In this document: one piece after another, positions 11,840-24,059 of the stretch
Position numbering within the stretch: the first letter of the stretch is position 1
How the letters are laid out: each line of letters begins with the position of its first letter
NCBI GenBank assembly: GCA_029237695.1
Contig: CM055272.1
Span: forward strand, 11,210,042-11,274,041
Origin: Conchocele bisecta
Taxonomy: Eukaryota > Mollusca > Bivalvia > Lucinida > Thyasiridae
Reading direction: 5' to 3'
DNA: 64,000 bases
Position numbers and translations under genes: made by a program
Notes under the pieces: model-generated
What the model was told of the DNA's origin: nothing
Database searches by the model: none
Seen by the model: only the letters and a program-made list of their open reading frames with translations

Positions 11840-13560
11840 ATTACCCCCCCCCCCCCCCCCCGCAAGCGAGTTGGGGGGGGGGGGGGTATACTGGAATCAA
11901 TGGTTTTGTCCCGTCCGTCCCGTACGTCCGTCCGTCCCCATTTGTAGGAACGTCCGTGCATGTTGTCCGTGCGCGACCCGTGCGCCCGTTGCGTCACTAA
12001 AACTTAACTTATCAGAGAAATATTGTTAAACTTCTATTTCCTTCATCGAAAATGCTTAATATTTTCACACATGCATTCATGTAAGGCTTCTAACTGACCC
12101 ATGCTGTGGCCCAAAGCCTACGAACCGTCCAAACCCCCGCTGATCCAAGGTCAAGGTCAAAATACTTAGTCTCTTTACAAAAACTTAACATCACAGAGAA
12201 ATATTGTTATAACTTCTATTTATTCCATCTAAAATGCTTAATATTTCACAACATGCATTCATGTAGGTGGGCCTCTACAACCATGCTGTGGGCCAAATCT
12301 TACGACCATCCAACCCCCGTCATCCAACCCAAGGTCAAGGTCAAATACATAGTCTCTTTACACAACTTTTATCATCAAGAAAGAATTATTGTTATAACTT
12401 CTGTTTCCTTCATCTAAAAATGCTTAATTAATTTCACACCATGGCCATTTCATGTAAAGGCTCTAACTACCATTGCTGTACCAAAATCCACGAGACGAAC
12501 CGGTCAAACCCCCCGCTGGAATCCCAAGGTCAAGGTCTAAATACATTAGTCTTCTTTACAAAACTTAACATCAGTGAAAGAAATTTTAGTTTATAAACAC
12601 TATTTCCTTTCATCTAAAATGCTTTAATATTTTCACCACATGGCATTCCTTATAAGGCTCTACTACCATGCTGTGCCAAATCCACGACTGTCCAAACCCC
12701 GCTGATCCCTAAGGTCAAGGTCAAATACTTAGGGTCACTTTTACAAAACTTAACATCAGAGAAATAAATTTGTTATACAACTTCTATTTCTTTCATCTTA
12801 AAATGCTTAAATATTTCACTCGAGCATTCAATGGTAAGGCGTCCACTACCAATGCTGTGTCAAATCCACAGACCGTCCCTAACCCCCGCTGGTCCAAAGG
12901 TCAAGGTCAAAATACATGGTCTCTTTACAAAACATTAACATCAGAGAATTATGAAATTATTTAAACTTCTATTTCCTTCATTCTAAAATAATTCTTACTA
13001 ATTTTTCGTTGCATGCATTCCTTCGAATAGGTATCATTGCATTTGACAAATCAACGACCGTTCAACCAACCCCCGCAGATCCCAAAGTCTAGGTCAATTA
13101 CTTGGTCACTTTACAAAAACTTAACATCAGAGAAATAATGTTATAACTTCTATTTCCATTCATATTGCAAATTCTTTTAATAGTTCATGCATGGCATTCC
13201 TCTAAGGTCTCTAACTATCATGCCTGTGAACATATTCCCCGCAGATCTCTAAGGTCAATGGTCACAAACTTAAATTTAACATTCCAGAGAAATTGGTATT
13301 ATAAACTTCTTTATTTCCTTGCTCGGATTCTGCTTCACATTTCACACACGCATATTGCTCCAATGGGACCTCTACCACCCTGTGAACATAAATTCCTCGT
13401 TTCGGCCGCCACCCCCGCTATAAGCACAGGAGTCAAGGTCAACAAAGGCCCCACACACTTGGGAAAAAATTTTAACATATTTTAGGGGGTTACCTGGGCC
13501 CATAAGACGGGGGTAATTCCGTAAAGCCTCGCCTTACTGACCTTAAATTTAGTTTTATTA
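11840..13560. repeat. ~200-bp tandem array with many single-base insertions
   Basis: Units repeat 'AACTTAACATCAGAGAAATA', 'TTCTATTTCCTTCATC', 'GCTTAATATTTCAC', 'CATGCATTC' and 'CAAGGTCAAGGTCAAATAC', the same family as about 1480-1950. Compared with that stretch, units here carry many extra single bases (for example doubled C, A or T), which looks like uncorrected sequencing error. It begins with a poly-C run, a short spacer and a poly-G run (11845-11887), and GTCC-type repeats. No gene. Confidence 0.8.
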
Positions 13561-14447
13561 CTCGCCTTGGCACGAAGTGCAGAAGAAGAGATTTGGCATA
13601 CCCCCGGCGTCGTCGGCGTCCGTCCACAAATTTAATGTGGGTTGGGTAAATGTCTTATAACTTCTGTTTCCTTTCATGGAACAACCTCGTTTATTTCATA
13701 CATGCAATTCCTCAGATGGCTACTCTTATATGCTGTTACCAAATCCCATGGACCCCACCGCCCATCCTTTACTCCAAGGTCAAGGTCACAAACTTAGCAC
13801 ATTAATAAAAAACTTAACGTTGGGGTTAATTTTCCTTATTTTTAACATCTTGTTTTCCATTTCATGGAAATCGCCTTGGATATTTCATACATGCATTTCC
13901 TCAGAATGCCCCCTCTATTCATGCTTGTAGCAAATCCACGACTCACCACCCAAACCCTTACCCCAAGGTCACAAACCTACCACATTCATTAAACGTTAAA
14001 TCGTTGGGGTAAAATGTTTGAGTTAAACTTTCTGGTTTATTTACAGGGAATAAACCTTCATATTTCATACATGCATTCATCTTGATGATACTATATCGTA
14101 CTATAGGCAAACCTGACCCACCTCCCACCCACCGCCAACCCTTTAACCAGCTTCCTTTTTAATTCTCTTTTAATTTCCCCAAGGTCAATTCACAAACATT
14201 AGCAACAATTCATAACTTAACATTGGGGTAAATGTCTTATTATAAACATCTGTTTTCCCTTCATAGATAGAACGCCTTGATATTTTTCAATACCATTTGC
14301 ATTCATCTTGATTGATACTCTATTGTGCTATTGTGCCTATATAGCAAATCCATGACCTATACCCCATTACCCCAAGGTCAAAGGTCCAACAAACTTATCA
14401 CATTCATAAACCTCGGTTTTGGTGCCACCCCCCCCCCCCCCCCCCCC

Positions 14448-14479
<32 letters not shown>

Positions 14480-16176
14480 CTAAGCACAGACCCGCCAACG
14501 GTCACAAGCCACCCCACCACTTGGGAAAAGGTTTACAATATTTAGGGGTACCTGGGCCCACGCAGGGGATATTCCGTAAGCGCCTCGCTTACTGACCAAT
14601 CTAGTTGTTTTTTTAGCTCGCCATGCATACAAAGTGCAGAAGAGGCCTTATGGCATACCCCCGGTCGGCGTCCGGCGTCGATCCACAAATTTAACGTTGG
14701 AGGGTTAAATGTCTTATAACACTCTGTTTCCTTTCTTGAAACGCCTTGATTTCTTGCATAACATTCAGTTCATCTGAATGATATCCTATGCGGCTATCGC
14801 AAATCCATGACCCAACCCACCGCCCACCCCTTACACCCAAGTTCACAAACTTCGCACATTCATCAAAACTTAACGATTGGGGTAAATGTCTTATTATAAA
14901 ACAATCTGTTTTCCTTTCTTGAAACGCTCCTTGATATTTCCATACATGCATTCATCAGATGGATTATTTCCTATCATGCTATCGCGAAATCCATGACCCA
15001 ACCGCCCACCCCTTACCCCAAGGTTCAAGGTCACAAACTTAGCACATTCATAAAACTTAACTTTGGGGTAAATGTCTTATAACATCAGTTTCCTTTCATT
15101 GGAATAACGCCCTTGATATTTCATACCATGCATTCCCTCAGATGACCCTCCCTCTATCATGCTGTTAGCAAATCCCACAACCCAACCAAGCCAACCCTTA
15201 ACCCCAAGGTCCCAAAGGTCAAGGTCAAACAAATCTTAGCATGTTCATAGAAAACTTAACGTTGGGGTAAAATGTTGTGTTAACTTCTGTTTACTTTACA
15301 GGGGAACAACTTTGAATATTTCATACATGTTGTGTAACTTATGTTTATTTAGAGGGAACACCTTGGAGGATATTTCATACATGCATTCATCTGATGATCC
15401 TCTATTGTGCTACAAGCAAATCAATGACACAACCCCCCCCCCCCCCAACCCTTTCCCCAATATCAACATAAAACTTAAACGTTGGAGTAAATGTATTTTT
15501 ATAACTTCTGTTTTGATTTACCATGTTTACAGGGAACGCCTTGATAATTTTCATACAATGCAATCTTCATCTGATGATACTCCTATTGTGCGATAGCAAA
15601 TCCACATTGATCCCCACCCCCACCCACTTTCCCCCAAGGTCACAAACATAGCACCATTCATAAACTTAACTGGTTGGGGTAAAAGTTGATTAATAACATC
15701 TGTTTCCTTTCAATGGAAACGCCTTGATATTTCATACATGGCAATTCCATCGGATGATACTCGTATCGTGATATAAGTAAACTCAATGACCCACCGCCCA
15801 CCCCACCCCTTACCCCAGGGTGAAGGTCACAAACTTAAGCACATTTCATAAACTTAACCGTTGGGGTAAATGTCTTTTATAACATCGTTGTTTTCCTTTC
15901 ATGGAACGGCCTTGAATATTTCATACATTGCATTCCCGTCAGATGGACCCGCCTCATCATGCTGTAAGAAAATCCAATCAACCCAACCCACCCAACCCTT
16001 ACCCTACCCTAAGGTCAAGGTCACAATCTTAAGCATGTTCTATAAACTTTACGTTGGTTTGGGTAAAATGTTGTGAAACTTCTTTGTTTATTTACAGGGG
16101 AAACATCTTTGATAATTTCAATTTACATGCATCATTTGATTGATCCGTTTATTGTTGGCTTATAAGCAAATCCATG

Positions 16177-16217
<41 letters not shown>

Positions 16218-16235
16218 ACCCCCCCGCCCCCCCCC

Positions 16236-16271
<36 letters not shown>

Positions 16272-16730
16272 ACCCCCCCCCCAAGAATCAACCATCATAG
16301 AAACTTAACGTTGGCTGTAAATGTTCTTTTATTTTTAAAACTTCTGTATTTCTTTAACAGGGAATCGCCTTGATATTTCATTACATTGCATTCATATGGA
16401 TGAAGAACTCTATCGTGCCTATAGTAAAGCCAAAGATCCCACTGACCCCAAACCCCCCCCTTTTCCCCAAGGTCTCACAAACCATAAGCACATTCATAAA
16501 CTTAACGGTTGGGAGGGGTAAATGTCTTAAAACAAACTTATGTTTCCTTTATCATTGGAACGCCTTGATTATTTGCAGACATGCATTGCATAGCGGATGA
16601 TAAAACTCTATCGTGCTATTAGCCAAATCGATGACCCACCGCCCACCCCTTTACCCCAGGTGGAAGGGTCCACAAACTTTAGCTACATTCATAAACTTAA
16701 CGTTGGGGTTAAATTGTACTTTTTTGTCAT
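13561..16730. repeat. ~190-bp tandem array with long poly-C tracts
   Basis: Units repeat 'AACTTAACGTTGGGGTAAAT', 'CTTCTGTTTCCTTTCATGGA', 'CGCCTTGATATTTCATACAT', 'CATTCATCTGATGATACTC' and 'CAAATCCATGACCCACC'. Cleaner members of the same family lie at 20.9-22.3 kb. As in the preceding block, single-base insertions are frequent. Pure or nearly pure C tracts lie at 14428-14478 and 16178-16282. Open frames here (one reads as poly-proline) are not genes. Confidence 0.85.
16178..16282. repeat. 105-bp poly-C tract
   Basis: An almost unbroken run of C with a few A and one G, at the place where other units of the array have 'CCATGACCCACCGCCCACCC'. It is probably expansion of that C-rich segment. Its exact length is uncertain because such runs sequence badly. 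Confidence 0.9.
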
Positions 16731-18989
16731 TTATTTTAATATTTTATTCTCTTTTGACAACATGTAAACAAGTACAAATACAAATTGATATGATTATTAC
16801 AGTTCATTTAAACATAGTACAGGCTGTTCTGTCAGTTCCAACAAAACAAAAACATGAATAAAACAAATCATAGTCTTGTAATCAATTAACCTAAGAATAC
16901 ATTGTCTACATTTGTAGCATTGAGTTGTTAAACCTAAAATAAAGGAGGGTCTTACTATAGGGCCATATGGGCTATGCGAATTGGTATAGGTCGGAGAAGC
17001 GAAAATGGTCCGGGCGCATATATTTTTACATTCGTTGGTTCCTTATATTCAAATGATTGTTCTTTTACGGATTTTTTGTTCTATAAAGTCACTCCAACTT
17101 TCCAGTATTGAATTAAAAAGTATCTAGTTTATTCTTTAAATTAGTGGCTATAAAAGTTTTCTTCTATTTTTAGCGCCAGGCGGATTTTTTGAAAAAAAAT
17201 TCCAGGCTATTGGATTGGCGAATAAGCCGGGGCGGGGCGGCGGGCGGCGGGGCGGGCGGCGTCCCACCAAAATCAATGTTATGTTTTCGTGGTTTGAGTC
17301 CCATTTCTTTGTTTACTGGTACCACCTAAGGACCACCAAACTTATTTCACAGGCATTCATAATCTAGGGGTGCCACCCACCAATATCACTATCCAAACAT
17401 GTTACCTTTTTTTGAATTTGAACTCCCATTTTTTCCCGCGCAAGACACTTAGCCATTTTCAATTGTTTAATGTTTTCGCGTTTACAATGTTTAAAAGGTT
17501 TTCGTGTTGTTTTAAAGGTCCATTTCTTTTTTGGTACGCCTGTTACCCACCTAGGACAGAGAACCAAGGGGTGCCGTACCACCAATTACAACTATCCAAA
17601 CATGACACCATTTTTTTTATGTTCACCTATTAATGTCTTTCTACGTAATTGGACTTAGAGCCATTTTCAACGTTAACGTGTTTAAACGTTATGTCTAGGT
17701 TAAAGTTTTTTTGGTTAAAAAGTTTTTTCGTTATACTATATCTCCTGCGAACTGCTTTCGCCCATTACCTTGAAACTTCCACATGGGAGTTTTATCAGTC
17801 ATCCATATTTTTCATTCTACCCCCCAACCGGTGCGGGCCCCTTGTGCCCAGAATTGTCAAGGTTAAATTAACTCTGAATTTTTTTTGGTTTAAAGTTTTT
17901 TTGTTTTTTTGGTACTATATCTCTGCTCTGCTTCACCCATTACCTTGATACTTCACATGGGTGGTTTATCACCTCATTGTCGCCCACCCGCTTGCGAAAG
18001 CGCGATAAAATCGTCGGCATTTTGGCAATAATTGTTCCGGTCTGTCCGTCCGTACCGTCCCGTGGTGCCCTGTTTAAAGTTTTTTGGTTTTTAGTTAAAG
18101 TTTTTTCCATCTACTAAATGTACAGTGCGACCCCGTTAGTACAAAACACGGCTTCACTATTAACACCGATTTCGGTCATGTTACCACGGTTGGTGCCTTG
18201 GCTCCCGAATTTTTTTCCTATTTGTATTTCAAAATCAAAATCGTGTTAAATTCAGTTACACGACTATTGTCAGATTATCGTGTTTTAAAATTTAGCGAAT
18301 CTTTCCCAAATCAGACCCAAAATGGACGATTTTTTTTTTTATGGTCATATAGCCTCCTTTTATCTCACCGATGTGAATGTGCAGCTGATCACGTTTGCAC
18401 ATTTCGTAAATTAATCCGAGCAAACTGGGAATAAGATCAGTAAGACCAGTAACAAAGCAGTGCTAATTGTTATGTGCTCGATTTCATTTTTCCGGCATGC
18501 GTTCGCGCTCACCATTGGTGGAATATTAATTAGGTGTAAAGGCTGACCAATCGGAGATCGCGTATCAGGCGCAGAATTAACTCGACCCAGATTAACTAAA
18601 GTGTTACAGCACTGCCCACGCCCCCGGCGCATGTACACAAATGTGTACCTGACAACTGGCCTTGTTTCGCTATGTCATAATTGAGCCAGTGCACGAGATA
18701 ATCAACTTTATTATATAACAGTGTCTATGCTTGGAAAAAACCTAGCCTTCGTGGCTTTGCCTCGTTTCTTGTTATTGTTTGCTTCATATATGTGTTAAAG
18801 CGGCCTGTCGATGGCTGCGTTTCATCGTATTTGCACCTATAAATTAAATACTTTGCTAGAAGAATTAGGAAGCTTATAATCATTGTTTTATTTTTGCAGT
18901 CGACCTTCACGTTACAAAATGATATGTTTTCATATGTTAAATTACTATTGTAGTCTAGTCTACTTGTTTGTAATAATATGTTGATATCC
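16731..18989. other. Gene-free region with decayed short tandem units
   Basis: 17281-17650 holds two diverged ~190-bp units ('TATCCAAACATG', 'GGGTGCC'). 17690-17960 holds two more ('CCCATTACCTTGA', 'ACTTC(C)ACATGGG', 'TTTAAAGTTTTTT'). A GC-rich run of GGCGGG repeats lies at about 17228-17260. The rest (18.1-18.99 kb) is AT-rich and unrecognised. Open frames up to about 99 codons occur but share no protein-like features, and I do not support them. Confidence 0.5.
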
Positions 18990-19202
18990 GACCAAAACGA
19001 TTGTATAACATCTGTTTCCTTTCATGGAACGCCTTGATATTTCATACATGCATTCCTCAGATGTTGTAGCAAATCCACAACCCACCACCCAACCCTTATC
19101 CAAGGTCTTAGCATGTTCATAAACTTTACGTTGGGGTAAATGTTGTGTAACTTCTGTTTCGTCACAGGGAACGCTTTGATAGCTCATACATGACTCTGCA
19201 GA

Positions 19203-19750
19203 AGGCACGAATCAGCGAAACGCTCCCCCTTCCTTCGGTACATCCGAACTGTAAGCATGACTGAAATTAAACCGCGACTCGTCTGTAAAGAGAACACTAG
19301 CCCACTGAGCACGTCGCCAACGCAAATGACGCCTGCCCCACTGCATTCTAGCGTTACGATTACCGTGAATTATTATCTGACCAACGTGTGGCCGACGTGG
19401 TCGGATTGGGTTACGGACATTTCTCAAACGGTTTATAACGGTTTGACCAGAAATTCCGTATTCTCTTGCGGTGCTCGACACCGTTCTAAATCGACGTCGG
19501 AGATGCGTTAACGTAATACATCGATCTGTACGGGCCGTCGTAACTCTGGGTCTACCCACAGGTGACTGAAAAACATCGCATGTCAGTATCATTTTTAGTA
19601 GAAGTGTAAGGTCAGCAACGTAGTAAATGACACTGTGATGCTGAACGATGTCTTTTTACAAATATTCATCATGAAATGCTATGGTAAGGTAACACTTTCT
19701 ATCATTTTAACGGATTTGAAAATGGTGCGTGTTTCACAGCGTTGCTGACC
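19203..19750 (-). pseudogene. Truncated Tc1-like transposase, copy 1
   Basis: The minus-strand open frame 19592-19212 encodes 126 residues with a Tc1-type layout: a GRPR hook (about residues 13-16), a second helix-turn-helix region (about 30-62) and, near the C-terminus, FTDESRF (about residues 102-108) containing the first catalytic aspartate. The remaining two acidic residues and the distal half are missing. Upstream, 'GGTCAGCAACG' occurs at about 19610 and its inverse at about 19740-19750, possibly the remains of an element end. The fragment stops abruptly at about 19203, where satellite sequence resumes. It cannot encode an active transposase. The IS630/Tc1/mariner assignment is secure, the subfamily is not. 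Confidence 0.85.
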
Positions 19751-20089
19751 GTTTTAGCTCGCCTGTTTCCTTTCACAGAACACCTTGTTATTTCATACAT
19801 GCATTCCTCAGATGACCCTTGGATGACCCTCAGATGAAACTTGGCATATTCATAAACTTAACGTTGGGTAAATGTCTTATAACTTCTGTTTCCTTTCATG
19901 GAACACCTTGTTAGTCCATACATGCATTCCTCAGATGACCCTCTATCATGCTATAGCAAATCCATGACCCACCACCCAACCCTTATCCAAGGTCTTAGCA
20001 TGTTCATAAACTTTACGTTGGGGTAAATGTTGTGTAACTTCTGTTTCGTCACAGGGAACGCTTTGATAGTTCATACATGACTCTGCAGA

Positions 20090-20637
20090 AGGCACGAATC
20101 AGCGAAACGCTCCCCCTTCCTTCGGTACATCCGAACTGTAAGCATGACTGAAATTAAACCGCGACTCGTCTGTAAAGAGAACACTAGCCCACTGAGCACG
20201 TCGCCAACGCAAATGACGCCTGCCCCACTGCATTCTAGCGTTACGATTACCGTGAATTATTATCTGACCAACGTGTGGCCGACGTGGTCGGATTGGGTTA
20301 CGGACATTTCTCAAACGGTTTATAACGGTTTGACCAGAAATTCCGTATTCTCTTGCGGTGCTCGACACCGTTCTAAATCGACGTCGGAGATGCGTTAACG
20401 TAATACATCGATCTGTACGGGCCGTCGTAACTCTGGGTCTACCCACAGGTGACTGAAAAACATCGCATGTCAGTATCATTTTTAGTAGAAGTGTAAGGTC
20501 AGCAACGTAGTAAATGACACTGTGATGCTGAACGATGTCTTTTTACAAATATTCATCATGAAATGCTATGGTAAGGTAACACTTTCTATCATTTTAACGG
20601 ATTTGAAAATGGTGCGTGTTTCACAGCGTTGCTGACC
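20090..20637 (-). pseudogene. Truncated Tc1-like transposase, copy 2
   Basis: This is an identical copy of the fragment 887 bp upstream, with the 126-residue minus-strand frame at 20479-20099. It arose by tandem duplication of the surrounding satellite segment and not by transposition, since flanks on both sides are duplicated too. It has the same truncation after the first catalytic aspartate. Confidence 0.85.
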
Positions 20638-22410
20638 TTTTTAGCTCGCCTGTTTCCTTTCACAGAACACCTTGTTATTTCATACATGCATTCCTCAGAT
20701 GACCCTTGGATGACCCTCAGATGAAACTTGGCATATTCATAAACTTAACGTTGGGTAAATGTCTTATAACTTCTGTTTCCTTTCATGGAACACCTTGTTA
20801 GTCCATACATGCATTCCTCAGATGACCCTCTATCATGCTATAGCAAATCCATGACCCAACACCCAGCCCTTACCCCAAGGTCAAGGTCACAAACTTGGCA
20901 CATTCATAAACTTAACGTTGGGTAAATGTCTTATAACTTCTGTTTCCTTTCACGGAACACCTTGTTATTTCATGCATGCATTCCTCAGATGACCCTCTAT
21001 CATGCTGTAGCAAATCCATGACCCACCACCAAGCCCTTACCGCAAGGTCACAAACTTAGTACATTTATAATCTTAACGTTGGGGTAAATGTCTTATAACA
21101 TCTGTTTCCTTTCATACATGCATTCCTCAGATGACCCTGTATCATGCTGTAGCAAATCCATGACCCACCACCCAGCCCTTACCGCAAGGTCAAGGTCACA
21201 AACTTAGCACATTTATAATCTTAACGTTGGGGTAAATGTCTTATAACATCTGTTTCCTTTCATGGAACGCCTTGATATTTCATACATGCATTCATCTGAT
21301 GATACTCTATCGTGCTATAGCAAATCCATGACCCACCGCCCACCTAATCGTTACCCCAAGGTCAAGGTCACAACTTAGCATGTTCATAAACTTAACGTTG
21401 GGGTAAATGTTGTGTAACTTCTGTTTATTTACGGGGAACGCCTTCATGTTTCATACATGCATTCATCTGCTGATACTCTATCGTGCTATAGCAAATGCAT
21501 GACTCACCGCCCACCCCTTTCCCAAGGTCAAGGTCACAATCTTAGCACATTCATAAACTTAATGTTGGGGTAAATGTATTATAACATCTGTTTCCTTTCA
21601 TGGAACGCCTTGATATTTCAAATATGCATTCATCTGATGATACTCTATCATGCTATAGTAAATCCATGACCCACCGCCCATCCCTTACCCCAAGGTCAAG
21701 GTCACAAACTTAGTACATTCATAAACTTAACGTTGGGGTAAATGTCTGATTACAACTGTTTCCTTTGATGGAACGCCTTGATATTTCATACATACATTCC
21801 TCAGATGACCCTCTATCATGCTGTAGCAAATCCACAACCCACCACCCAATCCTTGCCCCAAGGTCAAGGTCACAAACTTAGCATGTTCATAAACTTTACA
21901 TTGAGGTAAATGTTGTGTAACGTCTGTTTCTTTACACTTCCATGGAACGCCTTGATATTTCATACATGCATTCATCCGATGATCCTCTATTGTGTTACAG
22001 CAAATCCATGACCCACCACACCCCTTTCCCCAAGATCAACATCATAAACTTAACGTTGGAGTAAATGTCTTTTTATAACTTCTGTTTCTTTACAGGGTAC
22101 ACCTTCATATTTCATACATGCATTCATCTGATAATACTCTATTGTGCTACAGCAAATATCCATGACCCACCCCCCCCCCCCCCCCCCCCCCCCCACCCCT
22201 TTTGCCAAGGCCAAGATCACAAACGTAGCACATTTATACATGCATTCCTCATGTGAATAGCTATCATGCTGTAGAAAATCACCAACTTAGTGTGTTCATA
22301 AATTGTTGAACATATATTAAAAATGAATCTACAAGGACCCACAAACACACAGAGGCATCATTAAACAACAATTTTGCACTTTAATTTTACACCAAAAACG
22401 GCCAGCTCTA

Positions 22411-22604
22411 CTGTAACGCTGCCTTTTTCGATGTGGAAGTGAAAACAAAATGGTCGCGAAAATCCATGACACGGCTCGTGTTCCGAACTTCCGGTTTGAT
22501 AGATTTCTCGCATTTGCTTGAGGCAGACAGGTCCTTGATGAGCACATCCTTTTCGGCCAGCATTGGCGCCAGAGCTTCACCGATACTCTGGCCCGGAAAT
22601 ACTT
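22411..22604 (-). CDS. Candidate terminal exon of an unidentified host gene
   Basis: On the minus strand a frame runs from about 22604 to a TAG at about 22411, roughly 64 codons, with a mixed, protein-like composition (starts VFPGQSIGEALAPMLAEKD and ends FTSTSKKAALQ). It is preceded by a T-run and AAAG/CAG, which could be a splice acceptor, with an in-frame TAA just upstream. An ATTAAA-type polyadenylation signal lies about 30 bp after the stop. I do not recognise the protein. No upstream exon was located, so this could be a terminal exon, a processed fragment or chance. The DNA here lacks the satellite motifs of its neighbours. Confidence 0.35.
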
Positions 22605-23214
22605 TAAAAAAAAAACTGTTCTGTTTTTAATGATCCGATAAAAAATTCAAAAATATCAGAAAGAAAAAGCGTTCTGCGTCTGCCATTGTTGTTCTTGTAA
22701 GGCAGGAGCGAGGGAGGTTGATCCGTATCAATAAAGGCTTTACTTAATAAAATGCGAGCGCTAACTTCATACCGATCACGTAAGACGAAACGTCGCGGAC
22801 CCGGAGAAGAAAATATGGCGATGTCGATGTTTTTTCTTGAGATTTAGTGGTCGGCGGTGGATCGGCGCGAACGAGAGACGAAAAATTGACGAAGTCAATA
22901 TTTTTTTATTTCCTTTTGGCGGATATTAAACAAAAATAAATTGAGTTGCCAATTTTAATTTTTTTCCAAATCGGCAAAATTAGGTGCGGCGGATCAGTAA
23001 ACCAAGTAATTAAAAAAAAAGAGGCCTGACATATACTGATTTATTTTAGAAATTACAGCCAAAATAAAAGTGAACACTTTCTTTTTTGACTCGGTATATG
23101 TTCATAATACCTCTGGTATTTCAAAGGTTATAAATACCGTATAGCGCTTATGTCGGCCAGTGGCCCAAAATTAATTAACAGCATGAATCAATAGTTCCTG
23201 AAACAGCAACAGTG
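22605..23214. other. Gene-free stretch
   Basis: AT-rich DNA with short CG-containing patches near 22780-22880. A minus-strand ATG in good context (ACAATGGCAGAC, about 22685) opens only a ~20-codon frame. I see no supported feature. Confidence 0.4.
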
Positions 23215-23836
23215 TTGAAGGTACATGCCCACTCAGTAGGCAAATTGTTCTTTATGGGAATTAAATATGTGTATAATTGTGTCACTATTTCACCAGTTTT
23301 AAAAATTATGAGTGCCCACTATACAGATATAATCATTTAGTGATATTTATTTTACTGATAGTGACGCGCGGTGGTATCAGGCTATTTTCATATGCAAATG
23401 AGGCATGGTATTTTTTTTATTATTTATGCTAATAAAATGCGTCACCTAAAAAAATAATATTTTCGACAGATGATAAAGATTATAAAGTATGATCATTGCT
23501 AAAAAGAAAATTAATACAGAGAATAAATAGTAATGTCTGTTAATAAGCTAAAAGAAAGAAAAAAGTTATAGTGGGTGAGCCAGGAGGGGTTAATGAAACA
23601 CGGTTATCGGCCCTGATATCAGTGTGGACATTTACGTCTAATATAAAATGTACAATAATGCCAATTAGTACATGGGGTAATTGTGAATGAATGTTTATTT
23701 TGCCAGAAAATGTCTCAGATGATGTCTGATATAAAGAACAGTGTGTGCCTACTGAGTGGGCATGTACCTTTAAGGACCCGTTCTATACCTGATCATCGTT
23801 AGAATCAAAGATAATTGCTTCGTAAATTTGATAGTA
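23215..23836. repeat. Dispersed repeat copy with inverted ends, left part
   Basis: 'GGTACATGCCCACTCAGTAG' (about 23219) and its inverse near 23745-23768 frame a ~555-bp unit related to the MITE at 336-578. The similarity to 10734-11170 continues past the right inverted repeat up to the TA at 23835-23836, where a mariner-like element is inserted. It also holds the uninterrupted version (about 23385-23435) of the site into which the 7.4-kb array element inserted at 3.37 kb. Confidence 0.7.
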
Positions 23837-24032
23837 TCGGGTGGCCCAAAAAAAACGTATACCCACTTGAAATGTTAATAACTATAAAACTAGTTATAGC
23901 ATTAACATTTTATTTTGCCCATCTCATCTTATGCCTATTTCAGGCATTTTCTCAAAATTTCAGCCAAATTGGGTAAAAAATCTCGAAATGGCAACAAAAT
24001 GAAAAATTCAGGTGAAAAAACGTGATATCGGA
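23837..24032. repeat. Left TIR of the mariner-like element
   Basis: Starts TCGGGTGGCCCAAAAAAAAC and runs through 'TCACGTTTTTTCACC' on the opposite strand. It pairs with 29050-29244, with a handful of mismatches and small indels. Such long TIRs are unusual for Tc1/mariner elements, most of which have TIRs of under 100 bp. Confidence 0.92.
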
Positions 24033-24059
24033 CAATTTTTTTATTATTTCTCACCATTT

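Larger units (their letters stand above)
19080..20853. repeat. 887-bp perfect-looking tandem duplication
   Basis: About 19080-19966 and 19967-20853 read the same base for base. The only difference I find is CCGTTTT versus CCTTTTT at 19750/20637. The repeated unit holds about two satellite units plus the truncated Tc1 fragment, so satellite exchange amplified a trapped transposon. Near-identity means the event is very recent, or the assembly counted the unit twice. Confidence 0.9.
18990..22290. repeat. ~190-bp tandem array (cleaner copy of the 13.6-16.7 kb family)
   Basis: About fifteen units carry 'CTTAACGTTGGGGTAAATGT', 'CTGTTTCCTTTCATGGAACG', 'CTTGATATTTCATACATGC', 'ATTCCTCAGATGACCCTCTA' and 'CATGACCCACC'. 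The array contains the duplicated Tc1 fragment and a 25-bp poly-C tract (about 22171-22195). Open frames in it are repeat artefacts. Confidence 0.88.

Noticed and set aside
16140..16373. Poly-proline protein
   Set aside because: It is only the translation of the 105-bp poly-C tract inside a satellite unit.
22050..22256. Gly-rich or Pro-rich short proteins on both strands
   Set aside because: Both come from a 25-bp C tract in the ~190-bp array.
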